Source: Acerihabitans sp015654925 (GTDB lineage Bacteria; Pseudomonadota; Gammaproteobacteria; Enterobacterales; Enterobacteriaceae). From it: 64,000 bases of DNA. The DNA is taken from assembly GCF_047324175.1 (NCBI RefSeq), contig NZ_CP178732.1:4526001-4590000 (forward strand), in the 5' to 3' direction. The notes under the pieces are model-generated. The model saw only the letters and a program-made list of their open reading frames with translations, was not told the DNA's origin and searched no databases. Shown piece after piece: positions 51,383 to 60,374 of the stretch. Position 1 is the stretch's first letter, and every line of letters begins with the position of its first letter. Both the position numbers and the translations under genes were made by a program.

Positions 51383-52198
51383 ATGAGTCTTAGCAATAAA
51401 ACGCTTACCACCAGCGCGCGGCGCGAACGGATCGTCAATCAGCTCAAGGCCCAGGGCAGCGTGCAGGTAAATGTTTTGGCGTCTGATTTCGATGTCTCTA
51501 CCGTCACCATCCGCAACGATCTGTCGTTTCTGGAAAAACAGGGCGTCGCCACCCGCGCATACGGCGGCGCCATGCTGAGCACCGCCCCGCAGCTTGAAGC
51601 GGAACGCTCCATCGCGACAAAACGCACCGAACACTCCACCATTAAAGAGCGCATCGGCCAGCTTGCCGCATCGCTGATTACTCCCGGCAGCAGCATTATT
51701 CTTGACTCAGGCACCACGACCTACGAAATCGCGCGCCATTTACACGCCCATGAGGATGTGATTGTCATGACCAACGGCATGAACGTGGCGGACGCGCTGG
51801 TGGATGCCACCAGCGTGGATTTATTGGTTACCGGTGGTCGCCTCAGACGCCATTCTTTGTCCTTTTTTGGTACCCAGGCGGAAACGTCTTTGCAGAACTA
51901 TCACTTTGATATGTTGTTTCTGGGGGTAGACGGATTAGACCCTATGATGGGGGTGACGACCCATCATGAAGATGAGGCCAGGTTAAACCGCTGCATGTGC
52001 GATGCCGCTAAAAAAATTATCGTGGTGACCGACTCGTCTAAATTTTACCGGGCCAGCCTGCATAAAATCATCGGCCTGGACCGGGTGGATAAAATCATTA
52101 CCGACGACAATATCCCACCGGCATTATTGGATATTTTTATCAATAAAGGCATCGACGTACTGTTGGTCGATCATACTTCGCCGGACACCGCCGGATAA
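51383..52198 (+). CDS. DeoR-family regulator, AgaR-like
   Basis: A 271-residue DeoR-family protein. The winged HTH covers residues ~13-55 (RRERIVNQLKAQGSVQVNVLA and DVSTVTIRNDLSFLEKQGV). The C-terminal phosphosugar-binding domain has ILDSGTTTYEIARHL, VMTNGMNVADAL and the LFLGVDGLD motif. It is transcribed away from the kbaZ operon and very likely represses it until a phosphosugar such as GalN-6-P binds. Closest to AgaR by domain and context. Confidence 0.85.
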   Translation: MSLSNKTLTTSARRERIVNQLKAQGSVQVNVLASDFDVSTVTIRNDLSFLEKQGVATRAYGGAMLSTAPQLEAERSIATKRTEHSTIKERIGQLAASLITPGSSIILDSGTTTYEIARHLHAHEDVIVMTNGMNVADALVDATSVDLLVTGGRLRRHSLSFFGTQAETSLQNYHFDMLFLGVDGLDPMMGVTTHHEDEARLNRCMCDAAKKIIVVTDSSKFYRASLHKIIGLDRVDKIITDDNIPPALLDIFINKGIDVLLVDHTSPDTAG

Positions 52199-52213
52199 CA
52201 ACCGCTATCCGGC
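52190..52213. terminator. Hairpin between convergent regulator and cysH
   Basis: GCCGGATA (52190-52197) and TATCCGGC (52206-52213) form a perfect 8-base stem overlapping the regulator's stop codon. No T run follows, so it is a weak candidate terminator for both genes. Confidence 0.4.
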
Positions 52214-52222
52214 AGCGCGGCC

Positions 52223-52957
52223 TCAGCCCTCGTGCAACCCGCACTCGCGCTTGAGGCCGAAAAAGCGCGTTTCCTCTTCGCTCATGCCCGGTTCCCATTT
52301 GCGGGTGGTATGGGTATCCCCCACCGACAGATAACCCTGTTCCCACAGCGGGTGGTAACCCAGATCATTAGCCTTCAGGTATTGATACACCTGGCGGTTA
52401 TCCCAATCGATAACCGGCAGCAGCTTAAATACGCCGCGCTGGATCGCCAGCACCGGCAACTGGGCCCGGCTGCCGGATTGCTCGCGGCGCAGGCCGGCCA
52501 GCCAGCTTTGCGCCTTGAGCGCGGCCAATGCCCGGTTCATCGGTTCGACTTTGTTGATTTGGTTATACGTTTCGATCCCTTCGACGCCCTGCTCCCACAA
52601 TTTGCCGTAGCGGGCTTCCTGCCACGCGGGCGAAAGCTCGGCGCGAAATACCTGGAGATTAAGCCCCAGCTTCTCGGTCAGTTCATCGATAAACCGGTAG
52701 GTTTCCGGGAACAGATACCCGGTGTCGGTTAGGATCACCGGGATATCGGGACGCTGGCGGGTGACCAGATGCAGGCACAGCGCCGCCTGGATGCCGAAGC
52801 TGGAGGACAACACCACTTCACCGGGCAAATTATCCAGCGCCCAGCCCACCCGCTGCTCCGCGGTCAGTGTTTCCAGATGACTATTGATGTCCGCCAGCGC
52901 CGCGGTTTGTTCCGCTTTCGGCAGCGCGTTCAGTTCGGCCAGGTTTAAACTGCTCAT
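52223..52957 (-). CDS. cysH: PAPS reductase
   Basis: A 244-residue enzyme of E. coli length that reduces PAPS to sulfite with thioredoxin. The substrate-binding LSSSFGIQAALCLHL loop and the C-terminal catalytic motif ECGLH (Cys239) are present. Lacking the extra Cys pairs of Fe-S APS reductases, it is the PAPS-specific type. Last gene of the cysJIH operon, 26 bases after cysI. Confidence 0.98.
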   Translation of the reverse strand: MSSLNLAELNALPKAEQTAALADINSHLETLTAEQRVGWALDNLPGEVVLSSSFGIQAALCLHLVTRQRPDIPVILTDTGYLFPETYRFIDELTEKLGLNLQVFRAELSPAWQEARYGKLWEQGVEGIETYNQINKVEPMNRALAALKAQSWLAGLRREQSGSRAQLPVLAIQRGVFKLLPVIDWDNRQVYQYLKANDLGYHPLWEQGYLSVGDTHTTRKWEPGMSEEETRFFGLKRECGLHEG

Positions 52958-52983
52958 AGGTCCCCTCGGGTTCAGTGTCCGGG

Positions 52984-54684
52984 TTAAGCGTAAAAGTCTT
53001 GCGCGGAATTAACCACCGGCTTAACGATGCCGGCACGTATCACGAAATCGCCGAAGGGTTCCCGCGGATGACGCTCTGCGGCCCAGCGGCCGGTGGTCTC
53101 ATCGATAATCGCCAGGATTTGGTCTTCGGTGATATTTTCCCGATACATGCGCGGAATGCGCTCGCCGGCGCGATCGCCGCCCAAATACAGGTTATAGCGC
53201 CCGATGGCCTTGCCGACCATGCCGATTTCCGCCAGCATCGAGCGGCCGCAACCGTTCGGGCAGCCGGTCACCCGCAGGATGATTTCGTCGTCGCCCAGGC
53301 CGTGAGCGGCCATGATGCCCTCCACCTTGGTGACAAACTGCGGTAAAAAGCGCTCGGCTTCCGCCATCGCCAGCGGGCAGGTGGGAAACGCCACGCAGGC
53401 CATGGACGCCTTGCGCTGTACGCTGACATCATCGTTAATCAGGCCGTACTGGCGCGCCAGCGCTTCGATTTTGGCTTTATCGCGCGCGGATACGCCCGCG
53501 ATAATCAGGTTTTGATTGGCGGTGAGGCGAAAATCCCCTTTATGGATGCGGGCGATTTCAGCCATACCGGTTTTCAAGGGGCGATCCGGATAATCCAGGA
53601 TGCGGCCGTTTTCAATAAACAGCGTTAAATGCCAGCGATTTTCGATACCCTTCACCCAGCCGAAGCGGTCGCCGCGTTCGGTGAATTCATAGGGGCGGAT
53701 CGGCTCGAACTTGATGCCGGTGCGTTTTTCCACTTCCGCTTTAAACGCCGGCACCCCGACCCGCTCCAGGGTATATTTGGTCTTGGCGTTTTTACGATTG
53801 GAGCGATTGCCCCAGTCGCGCTGGGTGCCCACCACCGCCTCGGCGAAAGCCAGGGTATGCTCGGCGGGGATATAACCGAACTCGCTGGCCGTGCGCGGAT
53901 AGGTGGAGTTGTCCCCATGGGTCATCGCCAGTCCGCCGCCCACCAGCACGTTGAAACCGACCAGTTGGCCGTTGTCGCTGATGGCGACGAAGTTCAGATC
54001 GTTGGCATGCAAATCCACATCGTTGAGCGGCGGCACCACTACCGTGGTTTTAAACTTGCGCGGCAGGTAGGTCGGCCCGAGGATCGGCTCCTGGTCGGTG
54101 GTTTCGCGCTTTTCGCCGTCCAGCCAAATCTCGGCGTAAGCGCGGGTTTTGGGCAGCAGGTGCTCGGAGATTTTTTTCGCCCATTCATAGGCCTGCTGGT
54201 GCAACACCGACTCCACCGGGTTGGCGCTGCACAGCACGTTGCGGTTGACATCCCCCGCCGTGGCGATGGAGTCCAGCCCTAGGCGGTGCAGCATTTGATG
54301 CATTTGCTTAAGATCGGGTTTCAGTACGCCGTGAAACTGGAAAGTCTGGCGGCTGGTGAGGCGAATGCTGCCGTACAGGGTATGCGCGGCGGCGAATTCG
54401 TCGATGCCGAGCCACTGCGCGGGCGTGATGATTCCCCCCGGCAGGCGGCAGCGCAGCATCATATTAATCAGCGGCTCCAGTTTTTGCTCCGCGCGCTCGG
54501 CGCGCAGATCGCGATCGTCCTGCTGGTACATGCCGTGAAAACGGATCAGCTGGAAATTGTCGCCATTAAACCCGCCGGTCAGGCGATCGTGCAGATCCGC
54601 CTCGATGGTGCCGCGCAGGAAATTGCTTGCCCCTTTCAGGCGTTCATTATCGGATAAAGGGGGATTGGGTTGTTTTTCACTCAT
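52984..54684 (-). CDS. cysI: Sulfite reductase hemoprotein beta subunit
   Basis: A 566-residue siroheme/4Fe-4S protein (E. coli 570) reducing sulfite to sulfide. The cluster and siroheme Cys ligands lie in CVAFPTCPLA and TGCPNGCGRS, the first two about 430 and the last two about 475. Two sulfite/nitrite reductase repeat domains are complete (TSRQTFQFHGV, then LTANQNLIIAGV). Its ATG overlaps the cysJ stop (ATGA), so CysJ and CysI are coupled. Confidence 0.98.
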   Translation of the reverse strand: MSEKQPNPPLSDNERLKGASNFLRGTIEADLHDRLTGGFNGDNFQLIRFHGMYQQDDRDLRAERAEQKLEPLINMMLRCRLPGGIITPAQWLGIDEFAAAHTLYGSIRLTSRQTFQFHGVLKPDLKQMHQMLHRLGLDSIATAGDVNRNVLCSANPVESVLHQQAYEWAKKISEHLLPKTRAYAEIWLDGEKRETTDQEPILGPTYLPRKFKTTVVVPPLNDVDLHANDLNFVAISDNGQLVGFNVLVGGGLAMTHGDNSTYPRTASEFGYIPAEHTLAFAEAVVGTQRDWGNRSNRKNAKTKYTLERVGVPAFKAEVEKRTGIKFEPIRPYEFTERGDRFGWVKGIENRWHLTLFIENGRILDYPDRPLKTGMAEIARIHKGDFRLTANQNLIIAGVSARDKAKIEALARQYGLINDDVSVQRKASMACVAFPTCPLAMAEAERFLPQFVTKVEGIMAAHGLGDDEIILRVTGCPNGCGRSMLAEIGMVGKAIGRYNLYLGGDRAGERIPRMYRENITEDQILAIIDETTGRWAAERHPREPFGDFVIRAGIVKPVVNSAQDFYA

Positions 54685-56492
54685 CAGTAGACGTCCCGCT
54701 GATAACGGCGCTCAATGCGCAGCTCACTTAAAAATTCATCGGCCTGCTCGATATCCATGCCGCCGTGCTCGGCTACCAGTTCCAGCAGGGCCTGCTCAAC
54801 ATCTTTCGCCATATGGTTGGCGTCGCCGCAGACATAGATATGCGCCCCTTGTTCAATCCAGCGCCAGACCTCGGCGCCCTTTTCGCGCAGCCGGTCCTGG
54901 ACATAGATTTTCTGGGGCTGATCCCGCGACCAGGCTAAATCGATCGCGCTCAGCAGACCCTCTTTTTTATAACGTTGCCATTCTACTTGATACAGGAAAT
55001 CGTCGGTAAAGTGCGGATTACCGAAAAACAGCCAATTTTTGCCGGTGGCGCCGTCCGCCTCGCGCTGTTGCATAAACGCGCGAAACGGCGCGATGCCGGT
55101 GCCCGGGCCAATCATAATCACCGGCGCGTCGGGGCTGGCCGGTAAACGGAAATTATTATTGTGCTCAATAAAGATGCGCACGCCGTCGTCTTCCTGCAGC
55201 CGGTCGGCCAGGTAGCCGGTGGCGCCGCCGGTGCGTGCGCGCCCATCGACCTCATAACGCACCACGCCGACGGTGATATGGACTTCGTCGCCCACCTCCG
55301 CCTGCGCCGAAGCGATGGAGTACAGGCGCGGCGCAAGCGGGCGCAGCAGGGCCAATAATTGATCCGCTCCCAGCTCGACCGGCGCCTGGCGCACCATATC
55401 CACGATCGGCGTGGACTGGGCGTAGCGTTGCAGCTGTTCCTTGTCCGCCGTCAGCGCCAGCAGGGCTTCATCCCGGGCCGTGGCCGCATATTTTTCGACG
55501 ATCACCGTGGTGTTCTGGGTGAGCTCATAGTGTTTGATCAATGCTTCGGCCAAAGGAAGGGTCTGGCCTTCCACGGTGACCGCCTGGTCGCCTTCGAGCC
55601 ACAGCAGGCCCAGCAGTTCGTCCACCAGCGCCGGATCGTTTTCATACCACACGCCCAGCGCGTCGCCGGGCTGGTAGCGCAGCCCGGAATCCCCCAGGTC
55701 GATTTCAAGGTGCCGGACGTCTTTTTCGGACCGGCGGCCGGTGATTTTCTGCGTCGCCGCAAGCGTAGCCAACAGCGGCTGTTCTTTGGTGTAGGGGGTG
55801 GAATCCACCTCGTTTACCGTACCGCTGACGGTTTGCTGCTGCTGCGCGGCGCTCTCCTGCGGCACCCGGGCCTTCAGCAACGCCACGATATCCCGGCGCC
55901 AGGCTTCGGCCAGGGGCTGATACTCCACGTCGGCGTCGACCCGGTCAAATAACCGCTGCGCGCCCAGCTCGGCGAGGCGCTGGTCGAAATCCTTGCCTAT
56001 CTTGGCAAAGTGCTCATACGAGGTATCACCCAGGCCAAATACCGCGAATTGGGTATTGGGCAGTTGGGGCGCTTTTTTCGAGAAGAGATATTTATACAGC
56101 GCCACGGCTTCTTCCGGCGGATCGCCCTCGCCCTGGGTAGAAGCGATGACCAGCAGCAGCTTTTCCTGCGCGATTTGCTTGAACTTGTATTCGCCGGCGT
56201 TCACCAGGGCGACATCCAGTTTGGCGGCGATTAAATCATCGCGCAGCTGCTCGGCCAACCGGCGGGCATTACCGGTCTGGGAAGCGGAAATCAGCGTAAT
56301 GGTGGGTGATTCGGCGCGTAGCGGCGCGGGGGAAGCCCCTGCCGCCGTTGCGGACTGATTGACTTGCCCCCAAAAATAACCGGATACCCAGGCCATTTGC
56401 AGCGGTGAAAAATCACCGGTGGCGGCTTGCAGACGGGCTAATTGTTCCGGATTGAGCGGGAGCAAAGATGTGGGAGGGACCTGAGTCGTCAT
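54684..56492 (-). CDS. cysJ: Sulfite reductase flavoprotein alpha subunit
   Basis: A 602-residue NADPH-flavin reductase (E. coli 599). Order: flavodoxin/FMN domain (LISASQTGNARRLAEQLRDDL), FAD-binding domain with RLYSIASAQAEVGDEVH, and a NADPH domain (PVIMIGPGTGIAPFRAFMQQ, WLFFGNPHF, ending ERRYQRDVY). It passes electrons to CysI. Start set at MTTQVPPTSLLPLNPEQ, as in E. coli; the upstream extension is not conserved. Head of the cysJIH operon. Confidence 0.98.
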   Translation of the reverse strand: MTTQVPPTSLLPLNPEQLARLQAATGDFSPLQMAWVSGYFWGQVNQSATAAGASPAPLRAESPTITLISASQTGNARRLAEQLRDDLIAAKLDVALVNAGEYKFKQIAQEKLLLVIASTQGEGDPPEEAVALYKYLFSKKAPQLPNTQFAVFGLGDTSYEHFAKIGKDFDQRLAELGAQRLFDRVDADVEYQPLAEAWRRDIVALLKARVPQESAAQQQQTVSGTVNEVDSTPYTKEQPLLATLAATQKITGRRSEKDVRHLEIDLGDSGLRYQPGDALGVWYENDPALVDELLGLLWLEGDQAVTVEGQTLPLAEALIKHYELTQNTTVIVEKYAATARDEALLALTADKEQLQRYAQSTPIVDMVRQAPVELGADQLLALLRPLAPRLYSIASAQAEVGDEVHITVGVVRYEVDGRARTGGATGYLADRLQEDDGVRIFIEHNNNFRLPASPDAPVIMIGPGTGIAPFRAFMQQREADGATGKNWLFFGNPHFTDDFLYQVEWQRYKKEGLLSAIDLAWSRDQPQKIYVQDRLREKGAEVWRWIEQGAHIYVCGDANHMAKDVEQALLELVAEHGGMDIEQADEFLSELRIERRYQRDVY

Positions 56493-56645
56493 TGCTGTTC
56501 GAATTTCCTTGTGCGTACCAGTATGGCCGGGCATTTATTATGGGATTATTAGAGTTTGTAAGGTTACTCAGTGTGAAGCAATCAATAAAAGATGTGATGG
56601 CAATAATAAATAACTAAAAGGCCTAAAGAGTTATATCGGTTAAAC

Positions 56646-57644
56646 TTATCGATTAAACTGGTTAAGGAATTCGGCGGCCCGATCGATAAGCAGCGGGCTT
56701 TGGTGGCCGGCGCCGTCCACCACGGCAAACTGCCAGTTAAATGGCGTAGGCGGCTGTTGTGGTAGTGGTTTCGGCAGCTGTTTTGCCAACCGCCGTACCC
56801 GCTGGAAATACCACTGCGCCCGCGCCAGCCGGGTGGCGCCCTGGGCCTCGGCCTGCGGCGTTTGACGCATGGCGGTGTGCGTGGTGCGGGTATCCTGGCC
56901 GCCGACCATGATAAGCGTCGGCCGGGCGAAAAACCGCGCCGCTTGTTCATGGTCCAGGGTAAACGGCGCCGCGGCCAAACCGTAGGGCCAGTCCTGCCGC
57001 GGGTCCGGCGGCGTCCACCATCCGGCCGACGCGCAGACCGCCGCCTTGACGCGGGCATCCGGCAGCGCCATTAACTGGCGATGGACAAACTGGCAGCCGG
57101 CGCTGTGGCCGTAAAGCAAATAATCCGTACGCCGGGTAACGCCCGCGCGCTGCAATCGGCTAAACAGCTGGCCGATGCGGGCATAAGACCACTGCGCCAC
57201 GGGACGCGGCGCCCCCCGCTGTCCAGGCGCGCCGGCGCGCGTATTGCCCAGCATATACCCACGCGCGCCGGGGTATGCGCTATTGGAGAACTCCGGCGCG
57301 ATAATCATAAAATGATAACGATTGGCGGCGGCGATCCATTGATCCCGCGCCTGGCGCGCATTGCGCTTTACGCCATGCAAGACCATCACCACCGGCAGAT
57401 CCCGCGCATCCGGCTGCGGGCGGTAAATATACACCGGCATGGCCCCGTTTTCGGCGGCCAGGGACAAGCAATCATTACCGGCGCGCGGGGCGCCGGCTAC
57501 CGCGGGCAGCGCCAACAGCCAAACCGATAACAGCCATATGCGCAGCGCCGCCCCGGGGCGCGCTGGCGGACAACGCGGAGATGAGCATTGCGACCATGGC
57601 CGCCGCCAACTATATTTATCCGGTTTTTTTTGTCCGCTTTTCAT
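56646..57644 (-). CDS. Exported alpha/beta hydrolase
   Basis: A 332-residue alpha/beta-hydrolase. After a ~33-residue polar N-terminus comes a hydrophobic signal-like segment (~35-52, ALRIWLLSVWLLALPAVAGA). The oxyanion HG is at 90-91, the nucleophile elbow is GHSAG with Ser181, and a GAGHQS motif supplies the probable catalytic His near 314. The fold resembles PHB-depolymerase/feruloyl-esterase-like secreted esterases, but the substrate is unknown. The true start may lie downstream of 57644, close to the signal segment. It sits between cysJ and queD, where E. coli has no such gene. Confidence 0.7.
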   Translation of the reverse strand: MKSGQKKPDKYSWRRPWSQCSSPRCPPARPGAALRIWLLSVWLLALPAVAGAPRAGNDCLSLAAENGAMPVYIYRPQPDARDLPVVMVLHGVKRNARQARDQWIAAANRYHFMIIAPEFSNSAYPGARGYMLGNTRAGAPGQRGAPRPVAQWSYARIGQLFSRLQRAGVTRRTDYLLYGHSAGCQFVHRQLMALPDARVKAAVCASAGWWTPPDPRQDWPYGLAAAPFTLDHEQAARFFARPTLIMVGGQDTRTTHTAMRQTPQAEAQGATRLARAQWYFQRVRRLAKQLPKPLPQQPPTPFNWQFAVVDGAGHQSPLLIDRAAEFLNQFNR

Positions 57645-57743
57645 TAATGAGACCCGTAATTATCGCTTCCCGTCAGATATACCATAGAATCATCGGCGGC
57701 ATTTCGGTACCATGCAGCGTTTGTTGTAACCAGAGGCCCTATA

Positions 57744-58109
57744 GTGGTAACCACGTTATTTAAAGATTTTACCTTTGAGGCGGCGCATCGTTTGCCGCAC
57801 GTCCCAGCCGGACACAAGTGCGGCCGTTTGCACGGCCACTCGTTTATGGTGCGGGTGGAGATTACCGGCGAGGTGGACCCGTTCACCGGCTGGGTGATTG
57901 ATTTTGCCCAATTAAAGGCGCTGTTCAGCCCGATTCTCGATCGGCTGGACCACTATTATCTTAACGATATTCCCGGGTTGGAAAACCCCACCAGCGAAGT
58001 GCTGGCCCAGTGGATCTGGCGGGAACTGAAACCCGGCCTGCCGTTGCTCAGCGCCATCGTGGTCAAGGAGACTTGTACCGCGGGCTGCATTTACCGCGGC
58101 GAAGCATAA
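57744..58109 (+). CDS. queD: 6-carboxy-5,6,7,8-tetrahydropterin synthase QueD
   Basis: A 121-residue PTPS-family enzyme. Zinc His ligands are in FEAAHRLP and GRLHGHSF; the catalytic Cys is in AGHKCGRLHGH; VKETCTAGCIYRGE ends the protein as in E. coli. It converts 7,8-dihydroneopterin triphosphate to CPH4 in queuosine synthesis. The start is GTG at 57744, with CCAGAGGCCC a little upstream. Its partner queE is convergent and ends 10 bases away. Confidence 0.96.
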   Translation: MVTTLFKDFTFEAAHRLPHVPAGHKCGRLHGHSFMVRVEITGEVDPFTGWVIDFAQLKALFSPILDRLDHYYLNDIPGLENPTSEVLAQWIWRELKPGLPLLSAIVVKETCTAGCIYRGEA

Positions 58110-58119
58110 CTCGCCCGCG

Positions 58120-58791
58120 TCAGGCGATATTCAGGTATTTATGCGTCTGCATGGACAGGCGCCAGTTGCGGGCGATACACGTTTCGATACACAGTTTGGT
58201 GGCGGCTTCCTGCTGGCTGATGGGCTGCAAGGCGATAATGCGCGGCTTGTCGTCCTCAAGGGTGGCCAGCAGTTCATCGAGATGCTCGATATCCCGCTGA
58301 CGCGCCACCGGGTGTTTGATTTCATCCGCCCGCTGTAGCGCCTGGGGCAAAATTTCCATGCCGCCGCGCATCCCCACCTTCGGCGAGACCGTGACCCACG
58401 TCTGGCTGGTGCAGCGCACTTCCTGGGTGCCGCTGGTCTCAATCTGGCAACTGAACCCCTGCTGCTCCAGGATTTGCGTCAAGGCATACAGATCGTGCAC
58501 GCAGGGTTCGCCGCCGGTAATCACCACGTGGCGCGCGGTATAACCCTGGGTGGTAATCATCTCCAGCATCTCCTCCGGGGTGACGTTCGCCCATTGGTCG
58601 CTATCGGCAATTTTTAGCGGAATATCCCCCAGCGGAACTTCCTTAAGCGGGTCCGTTTCCCAGGTATGTTTGGTGTCGCACCAGCTACAGCCGACCGGAC
58701 AGCCTTGCAGGCGGATAAATATCGCCGGTACGCCGGTGAAATAACCTTCACCCTGAAGGGTTTGAAACAGTTCGTTAAGCGGGTACTGCAT
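58120..58791 (-). CDS. queE: 7-carboxy-7-deazaguanine synthase QueE
   Basis: A 223-residue radical SAM enzyme (E. coli 223). Cluster Cys residues lie in GCPVGCSWCDTKHTW; FQTLQGEGYFTGVPAIFIRLQ precedes them and VVITGGEPCVHDL follows. It converts CPH4 to CDG, the precursor of preQ0/queuosine. The ATG at 58791 gives the E. coli N-terminus MQYP(L/I)NE; a GTG 7 codons upstream is an alternative. Confidence 0.95.
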   Translation of the reverse strand: MQYPLNELFQTLQGEGYFTGVPAIFIRLQGCPVGCSWCDTKHTWETDPLKEVPLGDIPLKIADSDQWANVTPEEMLEMITTQGYTARHVVITGGEPCVHDLYALTQILEQQGFSCQIETSGTQEVRCTSQTWVTVSPKVGMRGGMEILPQALQRADEIKHPVARQRDIEHLDELLATLEDDKPRIIALQPISQQEAATKLCIETCIARNWRLSMQTHKYLNIA

Positions 58792-58901
58792 GTTGTTCTC
58801 GATAAGTGTCACTACAAATTAGGGCGCTGATTATTACAGATTAGACGATAGGTGCCAAATCAACCCGATAAATAACAGGCCGCGCCGTTATCCCCGCAGA
58901 T

Positions 58902-58932
58902 AAAAAAAAGCCCCATCGCAACGATGGGGCTT
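58902..58932 (-). terminator. Terminator of eno
   Basis: Read on the minus strand, AAGCCCCATCG pairs with CGATGGGGCTT around a 3-base loop and is followed by eight T. It ends the pyrG-eno transcript about 55 bases past the eno stop. Confidence 0.92.
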
Positions 58933-58985
58933 GGGATCACGTGGTCCGCGGCCGTTTTATCATGCCGCGGACGAAGCGTCGGCGG

Positions 58986-60287
58986 TTACGCCTGGCCTTT
59001 AACTTCTTTCAGGCCGTTGAACGGTGCCCGTGAACCCAGGGCTTCTTCGATACGAATCAGCTGGTTGTATTTGGCAACGCGGTCGGAACGGCTCATGGAA
59101 CCGGTCTTGATTTGGCCTGCTGCGGTACCCACGGCCAGATCGGCAATGGTCGCATCTTCGGTTTCGCCGGAACGGTGAGAGATGATGGTGGTATAACCGG
59201 CATCTTTCGCCATTTTGATCGCAGCCAGGGTTTCGGTCAATGAACCGATCTGGTTGAATTTGATCAGGATGGAGTTGGCAATACCTTTATCAATACCTTC
59301 CTTCAGGATCTTGGTATTGGTGACGAACAGGTCATCGCCCACCAGCTGGATTTTGTCGCCCAGCACTTTGGTCTGGTAAGCAAAACCGTCCCAGTCGGAT
59401 TCGTCCAGGCCATCTTCGATGGAGACGATCGGATAGGTTTTGGTCAGGCCTTCCAGGTAATGCGTGAACTCTTCAGAGGTGAAAGATTTGCCTTCGCCTT
59501 TGAGTTCATATTTACCGGTTTCTTTGCTGTAGAATTCAGACGCGGCGCAGTCCATCGCCAGGGTGATGTCTTTACCCAGCACATAACCGGCTTTTTCCAC
59601 GGCTTCCTTGATGGCGGCCAGGGCGGCGGAGTTGGATTCCAGGTTCGGCGCGTAGCCGCCTTCGTCGCCAACAGCGGTGTTCAGGCCCTTGGCTTTTAAT
59701 ACTTTAGCCAGGTTATGGAACACTTCAGAACCCATGCGGATAGCTTCTTTGACGGTTTTAGCGCCAACCGGCTGGATCATGAATTCCTGGATGTCGACGT
59801 TGTTATCGGCATGTTCGCCGCCGTTGATGATGTTCATCATCGGCAACGGCATGGAGAACTTGCCGGCGGTGCCGTTCAGTTCAGCGATATGTTCGTACAG
59901 CGGCATGCCTTTGGACGCGGCGGCGGCTTTAGCGGCTGCCAGGGACACGGCCAGGATGGCGTTGGCGCCGAACTTGGATTTGTTTTCAGTACCGTCGAGA
60001 TCGATCATGATCTTGTCGATATTGGCCTGATCTTTCGCATCTTTGCCCAATACCGCTTCGGCGATCGGGCCGTTTACCGCGGCAACCGCTTTGGTGACGC
60101 CTTTGCCCAGGAAACGGGATTTGTCACCGTCACGCAGTTCCAGCGCTTCACGGGAGCCGGTGGAAGCGCCTGATGGTGCGGCGGCCAAACCAACAAAACC
60201 ACCTTCCAGATGTACTTCTGCTTCAACAGTCGGATTGCCGCGTGAGTCGATGATTTCACGGCCGATGACTTTAACAATTTTGGACAT
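58986..60287 (-). CDS. eno: Enolase
   Basis: A 433-residue glycolytic enzyme (E. coli 432) that interconverts 2-phosphoglycerate and phosphoenolpyruvate, and scaffolds RNase E in the degradosome. Family blocks REIIDSRGNPTVEAEVHLEGG, GAPSGASTG (as AAPSGASTGSREALELRDGD), GDEGGYAPNL, LIKFNQIGSLTETL and ISHRSGETEDATIADLAVG are intact, with metal and catalytic residues present. It follows pyrG by 87 bases. Confidence 0.99.
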   Translation of the reverse strand: MSKIVKVIGREIIDSRGNPTVEAEVHLEGGFVGLAAAPSGASTGSREALELRDGDKSRFLGKGVTKAVAAVNGPIAEAVLGKDAKDQANIDKIMIDLDGTENKSKFGANAILAVSLAAAKAAAASKGMPLYEHIAELNGTAGKFSMPLPMMNIINGGEHADNNVDIQEFMIQPVGAKTVKEAIRMGSEVFHNLAKVLKAKGLNTAVGDEGGYAPNLESNSAALAAIKEAVEKAGYVLGKDITLAMDCAASEFYSKETGKYELKGEGKSFTSEEFTHYLEGLTKTYPIVSIEDGLDESDWDGFAYQTKVLGDKIQLVGDDLFVTNTKILKEGIDKGIANSILIKFNQIGSLTETLAAIKMAKDAGYTTIISHRSGETEDATIADLAVGTAAGQIKTGSMSRSDRVAKYNQLIRIEEALGSRAPFNGLKEVKGQA

Positions 60288-60374
60288 TAGTATTTCCTCA
60301 GTACAAGTTAAAACAAAATTCCTGACGAACCACGCGCCGTCGCGAAAGACCGCGCGCCGCTCGCCGTATCATTT

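Noticed and set aside
51066..51386. A 106-codon plus-strand frame before the AgaR-like regulator
   Set aside because: It overlaps the operator and CRP region and the start of the regulator, and its product has no family resemblance.
56535..57743. Possible preQ1-type riboswitch before queD
   Set aside because: No C-rich pseudoknot-like leader is recognisable in the 99 bases before queD.
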